Notes: generated from the sequence alone by a model not told the origin. Shown: positions 1 through 11,678, counted from the stretch's first letter. The stretch: DNA of 64,000 bases from Candidatus Altimarinota bacterium (GCA_028698305.1 JAQVDN010000002.1:124001-188000), one strand, 5' to 3'. Made by a program: numbers and translations.

Positions 1-279
1 AAAGGTGATTCTTATATTAAAGAAATTGAAAGTAAATTTTTAGATAAAAAATTAAATATTATAGAAAAAATATATAATAAAAAAGATGATATAATAAAAC
101 TCAGAGAAATAACACTAAAAAATAAAATAGAATATAGAAATAATTTTATAGTAAAATGGATAATAATTTGATTATTAATAATAATTTTTTGATTAATTAT
201 AAGTTATTTAGCATTTTTTAAATTAATTAATAGAATTTTTTATTATATTGTTTTATGAAAATTTAACCCAAAAGAATAA
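1..279 (+). CDS. C-terminal part of a membrane protein, function unknown
   Basis: The gene is open from the first base of the window, so its start lies outside. The visible 92 residues begin with a charged Lys/Glu/Ile-rich stretch (about residues 5-50) that looks coiled-coil. A strongly hydrophobic segment follows (about residues 52-72, containing two TGA-coded glycines) and then a short basic tail ending FNPKE. It is separated from the next gene by 2 bases, so the two are probably co-transcribed. Nothing identifies a family; a single-span membrane protein with a helical extramembrane part is all that can be said. Confidence 0.6.
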
Positions 280-281
280 TT

Positions 282-1139
282 ATGAATAAACCAATAGAAA
301 TAAATATAAAGAATATAATAATATTTTTAAAATATTTATTTAAAAAAATGAATAATTTTTTTAATAGAGAAAATACATGATTAGTTATATTTATAATATC
401 TTTATCATTATGATATAAATATTATAATATAACAGAAAACACAACTAAAATTTTTATAATTTTTTGGTTTTTAATTTTTATATTTTATAATTTATTATTT
501 AAGTTTAAAGAGACAGAAAGATTTTTAATAAAAAATATATCTATTATTATTTTCTTATCACTATTATTTATTTTCTATAATCAAAATAAATTATGATTAT
601 CTAATAATGAATTATTTATAATAATATGATGAACTTTTGCTTTCTGGTATTGATATAAAAAATATGAAAGAGATAAAGAATTAGAAATAATAGAAAAATA
701 TACAAAAAAATATAATGAAATATGAGATAAAAATGATATTAATAATTACAATAAAATATTAGATTTATGGTATGAAGAATTTTATCTATTTAATCAATGA
801 TATATATCAAAAAATCTTTGGAATGAATGGGAAACATGGATATATATAGATATTTATGAAATAATAAAATATGAAGCTAATAATAATTATAAATGAAACT
901 TTTTTTATACATTATTTATTAAAAAATATTTACCTTACAATGCTAGTATAAATATAAAAAATGAAAATAATATAAACTTTATAAAATTTATTAAAAATAA
1001 TTTTGATTCATTATTTTATAGTGCAAAAATTATTGGAAAATTAAATATTAAAAATATATATAAAATTAATAAATTAAATATAGATTATTTTGAAAAATTA
1101 AATAAACATATTCCTATTGAAAAATTTAAATTTAAATAA
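282..1139 (+). CDS. Uncharacterised multi-span membrane protein
   Basis: The protein has 285 residues. About four hydrophobic segments lie in the first 125 residues. A soluble C-terminal half follows, rich in Asn, Lys, Tyr and Trp, with the cluster [20 protein letters not shown] near the middle. The ATG at 282 sits 2 bases after the previous stop, suggesting one operon. The layout (membrane anchor, then a cytoplasmic alpha-helical domain) resembles many small uncharacterised bacterial membrane proteins, but no motif gives a function. Six TGA codons fall inside or beside the hydrophobic segments, as expected for glycine. Confidence 0.65.
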
Positions 1140-1156
1140 ACCTTAACAACCCCCAT

Positions 1157-4100
1157 ATGAATTTTAAAGAAGTAAACCCTCGCCAATCTTTCCCAAAACT
1201 AGAAGAAGAAATCCTATCTTTTTGGAAAGAAAATAAAATATTTGAAAAAAGTATAGAAAATAGAGCTGATGCTCCTGAATTTAATTTCTATGATGGTCCT
1301 CCATTTGCAACTGGGACTCCGCATTATGGTCATATACTTGCTGGTACTATTAAAGATGTGATTCCTAGATACCAAACTATGAACGGTTTTAGAGTTGATA
1401 GAAAATTTGGTTGGGATTGTCACTGATTACCTATTGAAAATATCGTAGAAAAAAAGATGGAAATATCTGGAAAAGACGATATAGAAAAAAGAGTTTGAGT
1501 TTATGAATTCAACGAAGCTTGTAGAAGTAATGTTTTCTGATTTGTAGAAGATTGGAAAAAAACTGTTGATAGAATGGGTAGATGGGTAGATATGGAAAAC
1601 TCATACAAAACTATGGATAGTGATTTTATGGAATCTGTTTGGTGGGTTTATAAATCTCTTTATGATAAATGACTTATCTATGAAGGTCATAGAGTAGTTC
1701 CTTATTGTCCTAGATGTAGTACTCCCCTTTCAAATTTTGAAGTAAATCAATGATATAAAGATAAACAAGATAAAACTGTAACAGTTAAATTTAAAGTAGC
1801 TTGAAGTTCAAATAAATATATACTTGCTTGGACAACTACTCCTTGGACTTTGGTTTCAAATCTAGGACTTGCTGTTTGAACAGAGTTAGATTATAGTGAA
1901 TTATTGGACAAAAAAACATGAGAAACTTATGTTTTAGCAACTGATAGAGTTTGAAGTTATTATAAAAATGCTGAAGATTACACTATTGTAAGAAACTATA
2001 AATGAGCTTGTTTAGTTGGTATAAAATATGAACCTATTTTTGATGATTTTTTCATTTTAAATGAAGCAAATTCTATGCCTCTTGGTATGAATTTATGAGT
2101 TAATGCCTATAGTGTTGTTGCTGGTCATCATGTAACGACTGAATCTGGTACTGGTATAGTTCATATTGCTCCAGCTTATTGAGAAGATGATAATTTAATC
2201 GGTAAAGAACAAAAGCTAGGTTTTGTTTCTCATATAGCAGATAATTGAAATACTGAAAATCTACTTACAGATAACTGAATCCCAGTATTTGAATACAATG
2301 AATTAGCAATAACAAAATTAAAAGAAAAAAACGCAACTATTTTGATAAATACTTATGATCACTCATATCCACATTGCTGGAGATGTGATACTCCTCTTAT
2401 ATATAGAGCAATTTCTGCTTGGTATGTAGCTGTTGAAAAAATAAGAGATAAAATGGTTGAAGCAAATAAAAATATATCTTGGGTTCCAGGAGAAATAAAA
2501 GCTTGAAGAATGTGAAAATGGCTTGAATGAGCTCGTGATTGGAATATTTCTAGAAATAGATATTGGTGAAGTGCAATTCCAGTTTGGCAAAGTATTGACA
2601 AAAGTGAAGAAATTTGTATATGAAGTATAAAAGAACTTTATGAATTAAATAAAGATTTCTGACAAATAAAAGAAGTAAATGGTAAATATTTTTATACAGA
2701 TACAGATAAAGAAGTAGATATTCATAAACATTTTGTTGATAAAATATTTGTAAAAGATATTAGTAAATTTGAAGCTAAAAATATATTATTAATTCATTGA
2801 AGATGAAGTGATATATCAGAAAAAAGAATATTGGATATTAAAAATGCTTTCTCAAAAGATTGAATAAATTTAGACTTATATCAATTTGATAAATCAGATG
2901 ATCCTACTTATGAGTCATGGAAAGAAACATTTGAAAAAATAGATTTTTCAAAATATGATACAATTTATACAAGATCAATGTGATGAGCAATGACATTAAG
3001 CTATATAAAAGAAAACAATATAAAAATAAAAAGACTTGTATGTGTTGCACCTTGAAAATCAATTAATTATTGAAATGAAGAAAAGAAAAATTCATCTAAA
3101 ATGTATAATGATTTATATGAAAATAAATATGATTTTTCAGAATTAATTGATGAATTTACTGTAATTCATAGTAAAGATGATGAAATTGTAAGATTTGAAA
3201 ATTGAAAAGAATTTGCAAATAAATTTTGAGCAGATTTTATTGAGATTGAAAAATGATGACATTGATTAGATGAACATAATAATTTATTAACATGATTAGT
3301 TAGATTTTGAACTCCACTACAAAGAGTTCCAGAAGTTCTTGATTGTTGGTTTGAAAGTTGAGCTATGCCTTATGCAAGCAAACACTACCCTTTTGAAAAA
3401 GACTCTAGTTTTAAATTTCCTTGAGATTTTATAGCTGAAGGTCTTGATCAAACAAGAGGTTGGTTCTATACTCTTATAGTTTTATGAGTTGCATTGTATG
3501 ATGTTGCTCCTATGAAAAATGTAATAGTAAATGGTATAGTACTAGCTGAAGATGGGCAAAAAATGTCGAAATCAAAGAAAAACTACCCAGATCCACAAAT
3601 AATATTTGATAATTATTGAGCTGATGCAATGAGATTTTATCTTATGAATTCTCCTGTAGTTGAAGCACAAGATTTGAGATTTATGGAATCATGAGTTGAA
3701 GAAGTAGTTAAAAAAGTAATTCTTCCATTATGGAATACTTATAGTTTTTTTACAACTTATGCAAATATAGATAACTTCTCCCCTCGCCCATTGGGAGAGG
3801 GGTTGGGGGTGAGGGCTCTAAAAAATAATCTTGATAAATGGCTGATTTCAGAATTAAATGAATTAACAAAAGAAGTAGGAAAAGGTTTTGATGAATATAA
3901 GCTTAATGAAGCTGCAAAACCAATAGTTAAATTTATGGATAATTTAACAAATTGGTATATAAGAAGAAGTAGAAAAAGATTTTGGAAAACTGAAAATGAC
4001 ACAGATAAATTAGAAGCTTATGAAACTCTTTATTTTACACTTGTTGAAACTTGTAAAATAATTGCTCCATTTATGCCTTTTGTAAGTGAACATATTTACA

Positions 4101-4939
4101 AAAATTTAACTTCTGAAACTTCAGTTCATTTAACAGATTTCCCTAAATATGACTCAGGTTTAATTAATTTAGAATTAAATAAAGATACAGATTTAGTTCA
4201 AAAAGTGATTTCTTTAGGTCTTGCTTGGAGAGCAAATCAAAAAATAAGAGTAAGACAACCTCTTAAATCTATAACAATTACATTTAAAATAAGTGATTAT
4301 TACAAAGAAATAATTAAAGAAGAATTAAATGTAAAAGAAGTTTTAGTTGTAGAATGAACTACTCTTGCTAGAAAAATCTGTAAACCAAATGGTAGAACTA
4401 TCGGTCCTAAATTTTGAAGCAATGTAAAGTTTATAATAAACGAAGCTAAAGCTTGAAACTTTATAGAACTTGAAAATTGAAATGTAGTTATATGTCATCC
4501 TGAACTTGATTCAGGAACAATAGAAAAAATTAAACTTTGATTAATAAATGACTCTGAAACAAGTTCAGAGTGACAATACTTTATCCTTGAAGATTGAGAT
4601 TTTGAACTTGTTTATGAAGCTTGAAGCTCAGAAAATGCTATAGAAGCAGGTTTTGGTATGGTTATATCTATGGACTCACATATAACTCCTGAATTGAAAA
4701 ATGAAGGTTATATCAGAGATATAGTTAGACATATTCAAGAATCTAGAAAAGAAGCAGATTACAAGGTAGATGATAGAATACAAGTTTCTATATCTGGTTG
4801 TGATGAAGTAATAAAAGATTTCAAAGAATATATTCAAAACGAAACTCTTTCAACTATTGTAGATAATCTAGAAACTTTTGAAATAAACAAAGATTTAGAA
4901 ATAGAAGATTTAAAAATTAATTTAAGATTAAAAAAATAA
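1157..4939 (+). CDS. ileS: Isoleucyl-tRNA synthetase with inserted alpha/beta-hydrolase-like domain
   Basis: This 1260-residue enzyme charges tRNA-Ile. The class I signature PHYGH is at residues 55-59 and KMSKS at 802-806. The editing region (WTTTPWTL, then [18 protein letters not shown]) and the post-insert segment [16 protein letters not shown] are typical of the long, eukaryote-like IleRS, whose usual length is near 1040. The extra length comes mainly from a block at about residues 541-715 that reads as an RBBP9/YdeN-type serine hydrolase: IHGRG, then RSMGG with candidate nucleophile Ser607, a candidate acid near Asp674 and GGHG with His702. It sits between the strand [12 protein letters not shown] and the catalytic-domain return. 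Three palindromic repeats are also read in frame (3776-3821, 4494-4516, 4550-4574). A terminator follows directly. IleRS identity is secure; hydrolase activity is inferred. Confidence 0.97.
2777..3300 (+). other. RBBP9/YdeN-like hydrolase domain inserted within IleRS
   Basis: Residues about 541-715 of IleRS have no counterpart in ordinary IleRS. They begin with a hydrophobic strand and an oxyanion-type turn (NILLIHGRG). A helix and the [12 protein letters not shown] segment follow, comparable to the DAPxxxxW region of RBBP9-like hydrolases. The nucleophile elbow reads TRSMGGAM (Ser607), and then come a strand with VCVAPG, an acid-bearing loop HSKDDEIV and a terminal GGHG. All elements occur in the correct order for a single-domain alpha/beta hydrolase. 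The reading frame runs through both junctions without a stop. Confidence 0.75.
3776..3821 (+). repeat. GC-rich palindromic element inserted in frame in ileS
   Basis: A block of C- and G-runs (CCCCTCGCCCATTGGGAGAGG and flanks) stands out from a background with almost no GC-rich stretches. It forms a hairpin between CCCCTC and GAGGGG and is translated within IleRS as [13 protein letters not shown]. The flanking protein (TYANID before, [13 protein letters not shown] after) would join normally without it. A homologous copy lies in galE at 61831-61868. It resembles the short palindromes known in many bacteria that are read as PSPxGEGLGVR-like peptides. Confidence 0.85.
4494..4516 (+). repeat. Short palindromic repeat (CTGAACTTGATTCAG type) in ileS
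   Basis: The sequence GTCATCCTGAACTTGATTCA plus the following GGA matches, by recollection, a widely scattered palindromic repeat family known from several bacterial phyla. It is read in frame as CHPELDSG within the C-terminal region of IleRS. A related, oppositely oriented copy begins 33 bases downstream. Confidence 0.65.
4550..4574 (-). repeat. Second CTGAAC-type palindromic repeat in ileS, inverted
   Basis: GACTCTGAAACAAGTTCAGA and the following GTGAC are a variant, in reverse orientation, of the element at 4494-4516. It is read as DSETSSEGQ, where the G is an in-frame TGA. Under the standard code this insertion would stop translation; under code 25 it is silent. Confidence 0.6.
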
Positions 4940-4968
4940 TAATTGCTTTTTAAAAAGCAATTATTATT
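4938..4968 (+). terminator. Terminator after ileS
   Basis: A perfect 14-base stem (AATAATTGCTTTTT and its complement) directly overlaps the ileS stop codon. Termination is inferred from position; the T-run is part of the stem and the tail is short. Confidence 0.6.
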
Positions 4969-5028
4969 TGAAAAATATGATTTTAAAAGTATATTAAAAA
5001 TATATTAAATTTTTAAATTAGATAAAAA

Positions 5029-5598
5029 ATGCTTGATTTAACTAAACAATTAAAAGAATTGAAAAAATTAAAAAATAATTTAGAAAAAAAAGATGAAATA
5101 TTGATTGTTTCTGATCTTGATGATACAATTTTTTGTAGAAAAGAGCAATTAGAAGACAATGAACTTTTAAGAAACAATAGATGAGCCGATTGAATAAGAG
5201 TTATTTTAGAACAAATATGAATAGAAAATTTCATAGAAAAATATTATAAATGAAAATCATTCCCAAAAACAATAACTGATAAAATGATTTCTTGAAAAGA
5301 CCTTATATTAACTGCATGAGAAATAAATCTACAAACAAGTAAGATAAAAGCACTAAATTTAGAAAATATAAATCATAGTATTGTTTGGGATTGAGAGAAA
5401 AAACCATTTGAACTAGTAAGATATGTTGTTGAAGATTTAGCTTATATTCCAAGTAAAATAATAATTTATGAAGATAGACCTGAATATTTTATAGAAAATA
5501 AAAGATTAATAGAAGATTTTTTATGAACAACTCTTGAAATTATATTAGTAGAAATGATAGATAATAATTCTGAAGCACAAATAAAAAGAGTTGCATAA
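5029..5598 (+). CDS. HAD-superfamily phosphatase
   Basis: The protein has 189 residues and a haloacid-dehalogenase core. Motif I is DLDDT at residues 29-33 (nucleophile Asp29, acid Asp31). A LTAGEI segment near residue 90 fits motif II, and IIYEDRPEYF near residue 148 fits the metal-binding motif IV. The protein lacks a large cap domain, so the active site may act on a phosphorylated macromolecule or large metabolite; the substrate cannot be read from sequence. It stands alone between two terminators and therefore probably has its own promoter in the AT-rich gap after ileS. Confidence 0.8.
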
Positions 5599-5610
5599 AT
5601 TTTATAAAAC

Positions 5611-5643
5611 AAAAAAAGATAATTTAAAAATTATCTTTTTTTG
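5611..5643 (+). terminator. Terminator after HAD gene
   Basis: Stem AAGATAATTT/AAATTATCTT followed by a T-run, 12 bases after the stop codon. Confidence 0.75.
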
Positions 5644-5736
5644 TTTGGGTTTTGGCTTTTTTATTTTGGATTCCAAAGATCTTATAAGTATCTTTTGGAT
5701 TATTTTTTAAGATATCGTAAATCATAATTATATATA

Positions 5737-6360
5737 TTATTTTGTAGTGACTGGTAATTCTTTCATTTTTTCAAGTGCCTTTCTATTTTTTACAATAGCT
5801 TGTTTTTCTGTATTTAATCTTATAACTTCTTCGTTATCATCATTAACTGCTGATTCTAAAGAAGCAATTTGTTCTCTTAATGATTTAATATGTTCTTCTC
5901 TTGATAAAATACTAGAAGATATAACATCTTCTCTTTTAGAAAATTTTGCAATTGCTTCATCAAGAATATCTGCCATAGTTCAAGTTGTTCAAACTGCTTG
6001 ATTTAAAGGAATATTTTCTATATTTAATTTAGAAGATAAATCAGATTCTTCTATATCTTTACTTTCTTCTTTTTGAGTAGTTTCTCATGAAGAAAATCAA
6101 AAATAATCATTGTCTCCAGATTCTTGAGTTTCTTGTGATAAATCATTTGAAAGTCATAACATTTCATTTTCATCTTTTTTACTATCATCTCAAAGTGAAA
6201 TATCAAAACTAGGTATATCTGAATCAAATGAAATTGGTTCATCATTTGAAAAACTTTCACCATTATTATTAATCATTTGTTCATCTAAAACAAAATCTGA
6301 TCAGATGTCAGCATCATCTGATAATATTAATAATTCTTCATCATTTGTAGTTCAAGCCAT
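5737..6360 (-). CDS. Acidic protein with C-terminal coiled coil, unknown
   Basis: The protein has 207 residues. The first about 110 are strongly acidic and Ser/Asn/Asp-rich (DDADIGSD, SFDSDIPSFD, ESGDNDYFG) and look intrinsically disordered. Residues about 125-200 form a heptad-like helix (HIKSLREQIASLESAV, EEVIRLNTEKQAIVKNRKAL). No signal peptide or membrane segment is seen. It is transcribed divergently from ebfC with a shared 128-base intergenic region. The family is not recognised; the shape suggests an adaptor or scaffold that oligomerises through its tail. Confidence 0.75.
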
Positions 6361-6488
6361 TTTTAAATTGTTAATTTTAATATACAATAAAATAATATCA
6401 TAATTAAAAAATATTTGCAAAAATTTGATAATTTTTAATTATTTAATATAATAATGAAACAAAATTTAATATCTAAATATATAAGAAA

Positions 6489-6821
6489 ATGGATTTTAGT
6501 AAAGCTTGAGAATTAATGAAACTTCAACAAGAAGCTATGAAAATTAAAAAAGAATTAGAAAATACATATATAGAATCTGAAGTTGGTTGATTAGTTATAA
6601 CTGTAAACTGAGAAATGAAAATAGAAAAAGCCGATTTTGAAACTCTGGATTTAATTCCATGATTAAATGATGAACAAAAAAAAGCTTTAGAAAAAGCTAT
6701 AGTTGATGCAGTAAATAAATGAGTAAAAAAATCTCAAGAAGTAGCTGCTGATAAAATGCAATGAGTAATGAGTAAGATGGGAATGTGAGATATGCTTGGC
6801 TGATTACCAGGATTAAAATAA
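6489..6821 (+). CDS. ebfC: YbaB/EbfC family nucleoid-associated protein
   Basis: The protein has 110 residues, the normal length for this DNA-binding dimer family. It shows the family plan: an N-terminal helix rich in Met, Gln and Lys (MKLQQEAMKIKKELENT), the strand pair (ESEVGGLVITVNGEMKI) with the conserved VxVNG turn, then a long C-terminal helix ending in a Gly/Met-rich tail (MGMGDMLGG). Family members bind DNA as dimers and are often near recombination genes; here the gene is alone with its own terminator. TGA supplies most glycines of the conserved turn and tail. Confidence 0.9.
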
Positions 6822-6849
6822 AAAAATGGCTAATTCGAGCCATTTTTTT
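6821..6849 (+). terminator. Terminator after ebfC
   Basis: Stem AAAATGGCT/AGCCATTTT with loop AATTCG and a T-run. Confidence 0.85.
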
Positions 6850-6921
6850 ATTTTAAAAATATTATTGAAATATATATTTTTTTAATTAAAATATGTTAAA
6901 TAATTTATATAAAAAAAAGTA

Positions 6922-8370
6922 ATGAATTTTAAGAAAACAAAAATTATAAAAAAACAAAATAATTTAATAAATATAATCTGAATAGTTTCTATCTGTATGA
7001 TTTTTATCATAGCATTAGTTATGATAAAAAATATAAATATAATTCAAATAAAAATTGATGAACAAAATATACTTAAAGAAAATCAAGAAAAAGAAAATCA
7101 AGAAAAAAGTTTATTAGAAAAAATATTATTATGAAAAAAGGATAAAGAAATAGAAAATAATGAACAGGATGAAAACAACTTAAATATACTAGTAGTTTGA
7201 AGATGATGATGAAATCATGATGCACCAGATTTAACAGATACTATTATACTAACAAAAATAAACACAAAAGATAAGATAATAAGCATGCTCTCTATACCAA
7301 GAGATTTATATGTAAAATATCCTTGAAATGATAATTATTATTGAAGAATAAATTGAATATATTCTAGATATATGCATCAAAAACAATCAGATTCATATGG
7401 AATGGAGATGCTTGAAAAAAAGATAAGTGAAATAACTTGAGAAAAAATAGACCATTACATTAACATAGACTTTAATTGATTTAAAGAGATAATAGATACA
7501 ATTTGATGAATAAATATAGAAATCCCAGAAAATTTTGTAGATTATCAATATCCTGATTGAAATTGATCATATAAAACTCTTGTATTTAAAAAATGAATAT
7601 GGCTTTTTGATTGAGAAAATGCTTTAAAATATGTAAGAAGTAGGCATTCTACAAGTGATTTTGATAGATCACTAAGACAACAAAAAGTTATAAATGCTAT
7701 AAAAGAAAAACTTACTGCTTGATATTTTTTCTCTTCACCTATGAAAATCAAAGAATTATACGATGTTTTTAATAAAAATGTTAAAACAGATATTTGATTA
7801 TCAAAAATATTAAAACTAGCATATGCTGTAAGCTCCAAAGATGATTTTGAATTAAATTCATCAAATATGAATGATACTTGTTTTTATTATAGTGATTCTT
7901 GTCAAAAATGATGAATATTATATGTTCCAAATAGAGATTTATTTTGATGAATGTCTATATTACTTATAAATTGAACAGATTTATGAAAATTATCAAATTA
8001 TGAAGAATCAATTAAATATTCTAACATAATTTTCAATTATTCTTTAATAGAAAGAGAAAAAGCAGATATAAATATATTTAATTCTCTAAAAGTAAATAAT
8101 CTAGCTTTACCTTTAGCTAATGATTTTAAAAAATATGGTTTTATTATACCAGATGAAAATTCTATATGAAACACCTGAGTAGAATATGAAAAAACCACTA
8201 TTTATTATAATAATATATCTAAAAATTCTGACACGATAAAAGCACTTAAAACATTTTTTAATTGAGAATTTATTGAAACACAGTTACCAAAATATTCAAA
8301 AAACAGTGCGAAAATAGAAGTAGTAATATGAAAAGACTATTTAGTAGAAAAAAATATTTTTAAATTTTAA
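6922..8370 (+). CDS. LytR-CpsA-Psr family protein (cell-wall glycopolymer ligase)
   Basis: The protein has 482 residues. A short basic N-terminus is followed by one transmembrane segment (about residues 18-40) and a polar coiled-coil linker (ENQEKENQEK). The LCP catalytic domain contains DTIILTKINT, SIPRDLYV and, near residue 250, KYVRSRHSTSDFDRSLRQQ, the conserved Arg-rich site that binds the polyprenyl phosphate. The C-terminal region (KVEVVIGKDYLVEKNIFKF type ending) fits a LytR_C domain. LCP enzymes attach secondary polymers to peptidoglycan outside the membrane. The gene is followed after 9 bases by a class A penicillin-binding protein, probably co-transcribed. Confidence 0.9.
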
Positions 8371-8379
8371 AATTATAAA

Positions 8380-11300
8380 ATGAATTTTAATAGAGAAAAA
8401 ATAAAATCTCAATCATCTCCTATTAGTAATAGAAGACATAGATTAAAAACTAACTTTACAAAAAAGATAACTTATTCTAAGAAAAAAAATAATACTAGTA
8501 TATCTAAAATAATACTTTATATTATATTATTTTTCATATCAATATCATTCTTTTTAGGACTTATATTGTATACAAAATACATCAAAGAACTTCCTAAAAT
8601 AGAAGAATTAGAAAATCTGGAAATTGCAGAATCATCAGTTATATATGATAAAAATTGATGAGTATTATATAAGATATTTAAAGAAAAAAGAACTTATTTA
8701 AATTTTGATGAAATAAATAGAAACATGGTAAATGCAATTGTTGCATGAGAAGATAAAAGATATTGGGAAAATCCATGAGTTGATATAATTTGATTAATAA
8801 GAGCTTGAATCTATGGTATACTATGAAAAAATGAAGGATTTTGAGGTACTTCTACATTGACTCAACAATTAATTCGTAATACTATAATTGAAAATAGAAG
8901 TTCAAATGAAAGCATTTCAGATAAGATAGAAAGAAAAGTTAAAGAAATATATCTATCATATAAACTTACTAATTGAGTTTCAAAAGAAAAGATTCTTGAA
9001 TTATATTTAAATAAAATATCTTATTGACACAATGCTTATGGTATAGAAGAAGCTGCAAAAACATTTTTTTCTAAAAGTGCAAAAGATTTAAATATATTGG
9101 AATCATCTATCCTTGCATCTATACCTAAATGACCAACTTATTATTCTCCTTATAATCATCAAGACAGAGTAGTTTGATATCCATATTTATACGAAAAAGA
9201 AGATAGTGAAAATAAAACTGAAATATTAAATAAAACTGATTTTGAAGAAAATAAAGAATGAGTTGAAAAAATAATTGATTTTATAAAAAATCTAAAATGA
9301 AATTGATTAGAATCAACTGATAAACTAGTACTTTGTAATATAAAAAAAGAAAATTTCAAAATAAATTATTCTATTGATAATGAATGATGTATAGTCTTAA
9401 AATATAGTGATTTATTAACTTTTCTTAATAATATAAGACTTGAAACAGAACAAAGTTTTATTGAATATCAAACTTGAAGAAAAGATTTTATATTATGAAG
9501 AATGCTTGAAGATTGATATATAAATTTTGAAGAATATAAAACTGCCATAATTGATTCTATTGCTATAGAATTTTCAAAAGAAAAAGAAAACATAAAAGCT
9601 CCACATTTTGTATTTTATATAAAAGAATATTTAGAAGAAAAATATTGAAAAGAAATTATATCAGTTTGATGACTACATATTTATACTACACTAGATCCAG
9701 ATTTACAAGAAAAAGCAGAAGAGTTAGTTACAAAACAAGTAAAGGCAAATAAAGCAAATTTCAATGCTTGAAATGCAGCTTTAATAAGTATAGATAATAA
9801 ATCATGAGACATACTTGCAATGGTTTGAAGTGTTGACTATTTTGATAGTGAAAATAAATGAAATGTAAATATAATAACTTCACCTTTACAACCTGGTTCA
9901 TCATTTAAACCTTTTGTTTACTCTCTTTGAATATTTAATAAGGAACTTTGATCAAAAACTCCTATATATGATGTACCTACAAAATTTCCTTGAAATTATA
10001 GTCCAAAAAACTTTGATTGATGATTTATGTGAAAAATGACTATATCATCTGCTCTAAATCATTCGAGAAATATAACAGCAATTAAGATGTTTTATATGGC
10101 TTGATGAGAAGCAAATATAGTTAATTTTATGAAAAAATTATGAGTTACTTCGCTAAAATCAGATTGAAGTTATTGAGCTCCATTAGCACTATGAACAGGA
10201 GAAATAAGTCCACTTGAACTTGCAGGAGCATATAGTGTTTTTGCAAATTTATGAGAAAAAGTAGAAATTAATCCTATTTTAAGAATAGTTGATTCAAAGT
10301 GAAATATAATAGAAGAGAAAAAAGAAATAAAATGAGAAAAAGTAATTAGTGAAGCACAAAGTTATGTTATAAATTCTATACTTAGTGATACAAGTACTCG
10401 TCCTAGTTCATGGAATGCTTTTGTAAGTATGAAATCTAGACCTGTTGCAGCAAAAACTGGTACATCAACAAAACAATATAGTAAAACAGAAATCTTTCCT
10501 GCAAATTTATGGACAATATGATATACACCTCAAATAACAACTGTTGTTTGGGCGTGAAATACGACTTGATGAAAACTATGAATGAGGTGAGATTGATTAA
10601 ATTGAGCATGACCAATTTGGAGAGACTTTATGGAATATGCACATAAAAATAAACCAGTAGAAAGATGGCCTATGCCCAAATGAGTGAGTGAAATAAATAT
10701 ATCTGAAATAACTTGATTATTACCAAATCCAGAAAATGCATTAGCTCAAAATTTACTTGTAAAATCATATTTTGTAAATAAACCTACAAAATATGATAAT
10801 AGTTTTATAACTGTTGAAGTAGATGCTTTATGTAATTGAAAAGTTACAGAAAATACACCAGAAGCTGCTATAAGAAATGCAACTTTAGTAGAATTTCACT
10901 CATTAAAACCAGAAGATCCAGCATGGGAAAACCCAGTTCAAGAATGGGCTAAGTGAGAAGATGCAAAGAAAAAATATGGAAACATCTCTAATCTTATAAC
11001 ATCTAGAAGTGAACAAATATGTGAAAGAAATTCTTCTAGTTGAAATATGATTATAAGATCAAATATAAAAAATAATAATAATTATTTTATATGAGAAAAT
11101 TATATAGAAATAGCATATCAAAGTGATTCTAATGTAAAATCAATTGAAATTCTCATAAATGGAGCAATCACTCAAACTATATCTACTGAAAATAAAAAAG
11201 AATGATTATATATATGAAATATTTTCATACCTTGAATGTATAGAAATCAAAGTGTAGAAATAGAAATAAGAGCTATTGATGATAATTTTTATTCATCATC

Positions 11301-11625
11301 AGAGAAAAATACTATAAATATACTAAACAAAGACGATATAGTTCCAGAAATAAATTTAGAAAACCCAATTACATGAAATATAAAAATATATGAAAATGAT
11401 TTTTTTAATCTAAAAGCAAATATATTTGATAATTCAAAAATAGGTGTGGTAATTTTTATAGATGATATAGAATATAAAAATTTATGAGATAACAGAAAAA
11501 TAAATATTTCTATAAATTGAGAAAAAAAATTGGATATTTGAAGTCATAATATCAAGATTGTTGCAACAGATTCTGCTTGAAATAAATCTATAAAAGAAGT
11601 AAGCCTAGAAATAATGAAAAAATAA
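8380..11625 (+). CDS. Class A penicillin-binding protein (PBP1A-like) with Ig-like tail
   Basis: The protein has 1081 residues and both synthases of peptidoglycan. After a basic cytoplasmic start and one membrane anchor (about residues 46-66) comes the GT51 glycosyltransferase with VAGEDKRYW (catalytic Glu) and STLTQQLIRN. The transpeptidase has SSFKPF (Ser508, Lys511), SRN in NHSRNITAI and KTGTS (Lys692). Beyond the transpeptidase about 300 residues remain, including a beta-rich stretch ending DSAGNKSIKEVSLEI that looks Ig/Big-like. The inserted region between GT51 and transpeptidase domains is large. It follows the LCP gene closely and ends in a strong terminator, making a two-gene cell-wall operon. 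Confidence 0.95.
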
Positions 11626-11630
11626 TCTTA

Positions 11631-11678
11631 GTCAAATAAAAATGAGAATAATTCTCATTTTTATTTGACTTTTTTTTT
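11631..11678 (+). terminator. Strong terminator after PBP gene
   Basis: A perfect stem of about 18 base pairs (GTCAAATAAAAATGAGAA and complement) is followed by eight T. Confidence 0.9.

Noticed and set aside
1157-4939. Frameshifted or degraded ileS pseudogene
   Set aside because: The many apparent stops are all TGA; with TGA as glycine the frame is continuous and all synthetase motifs are intact.
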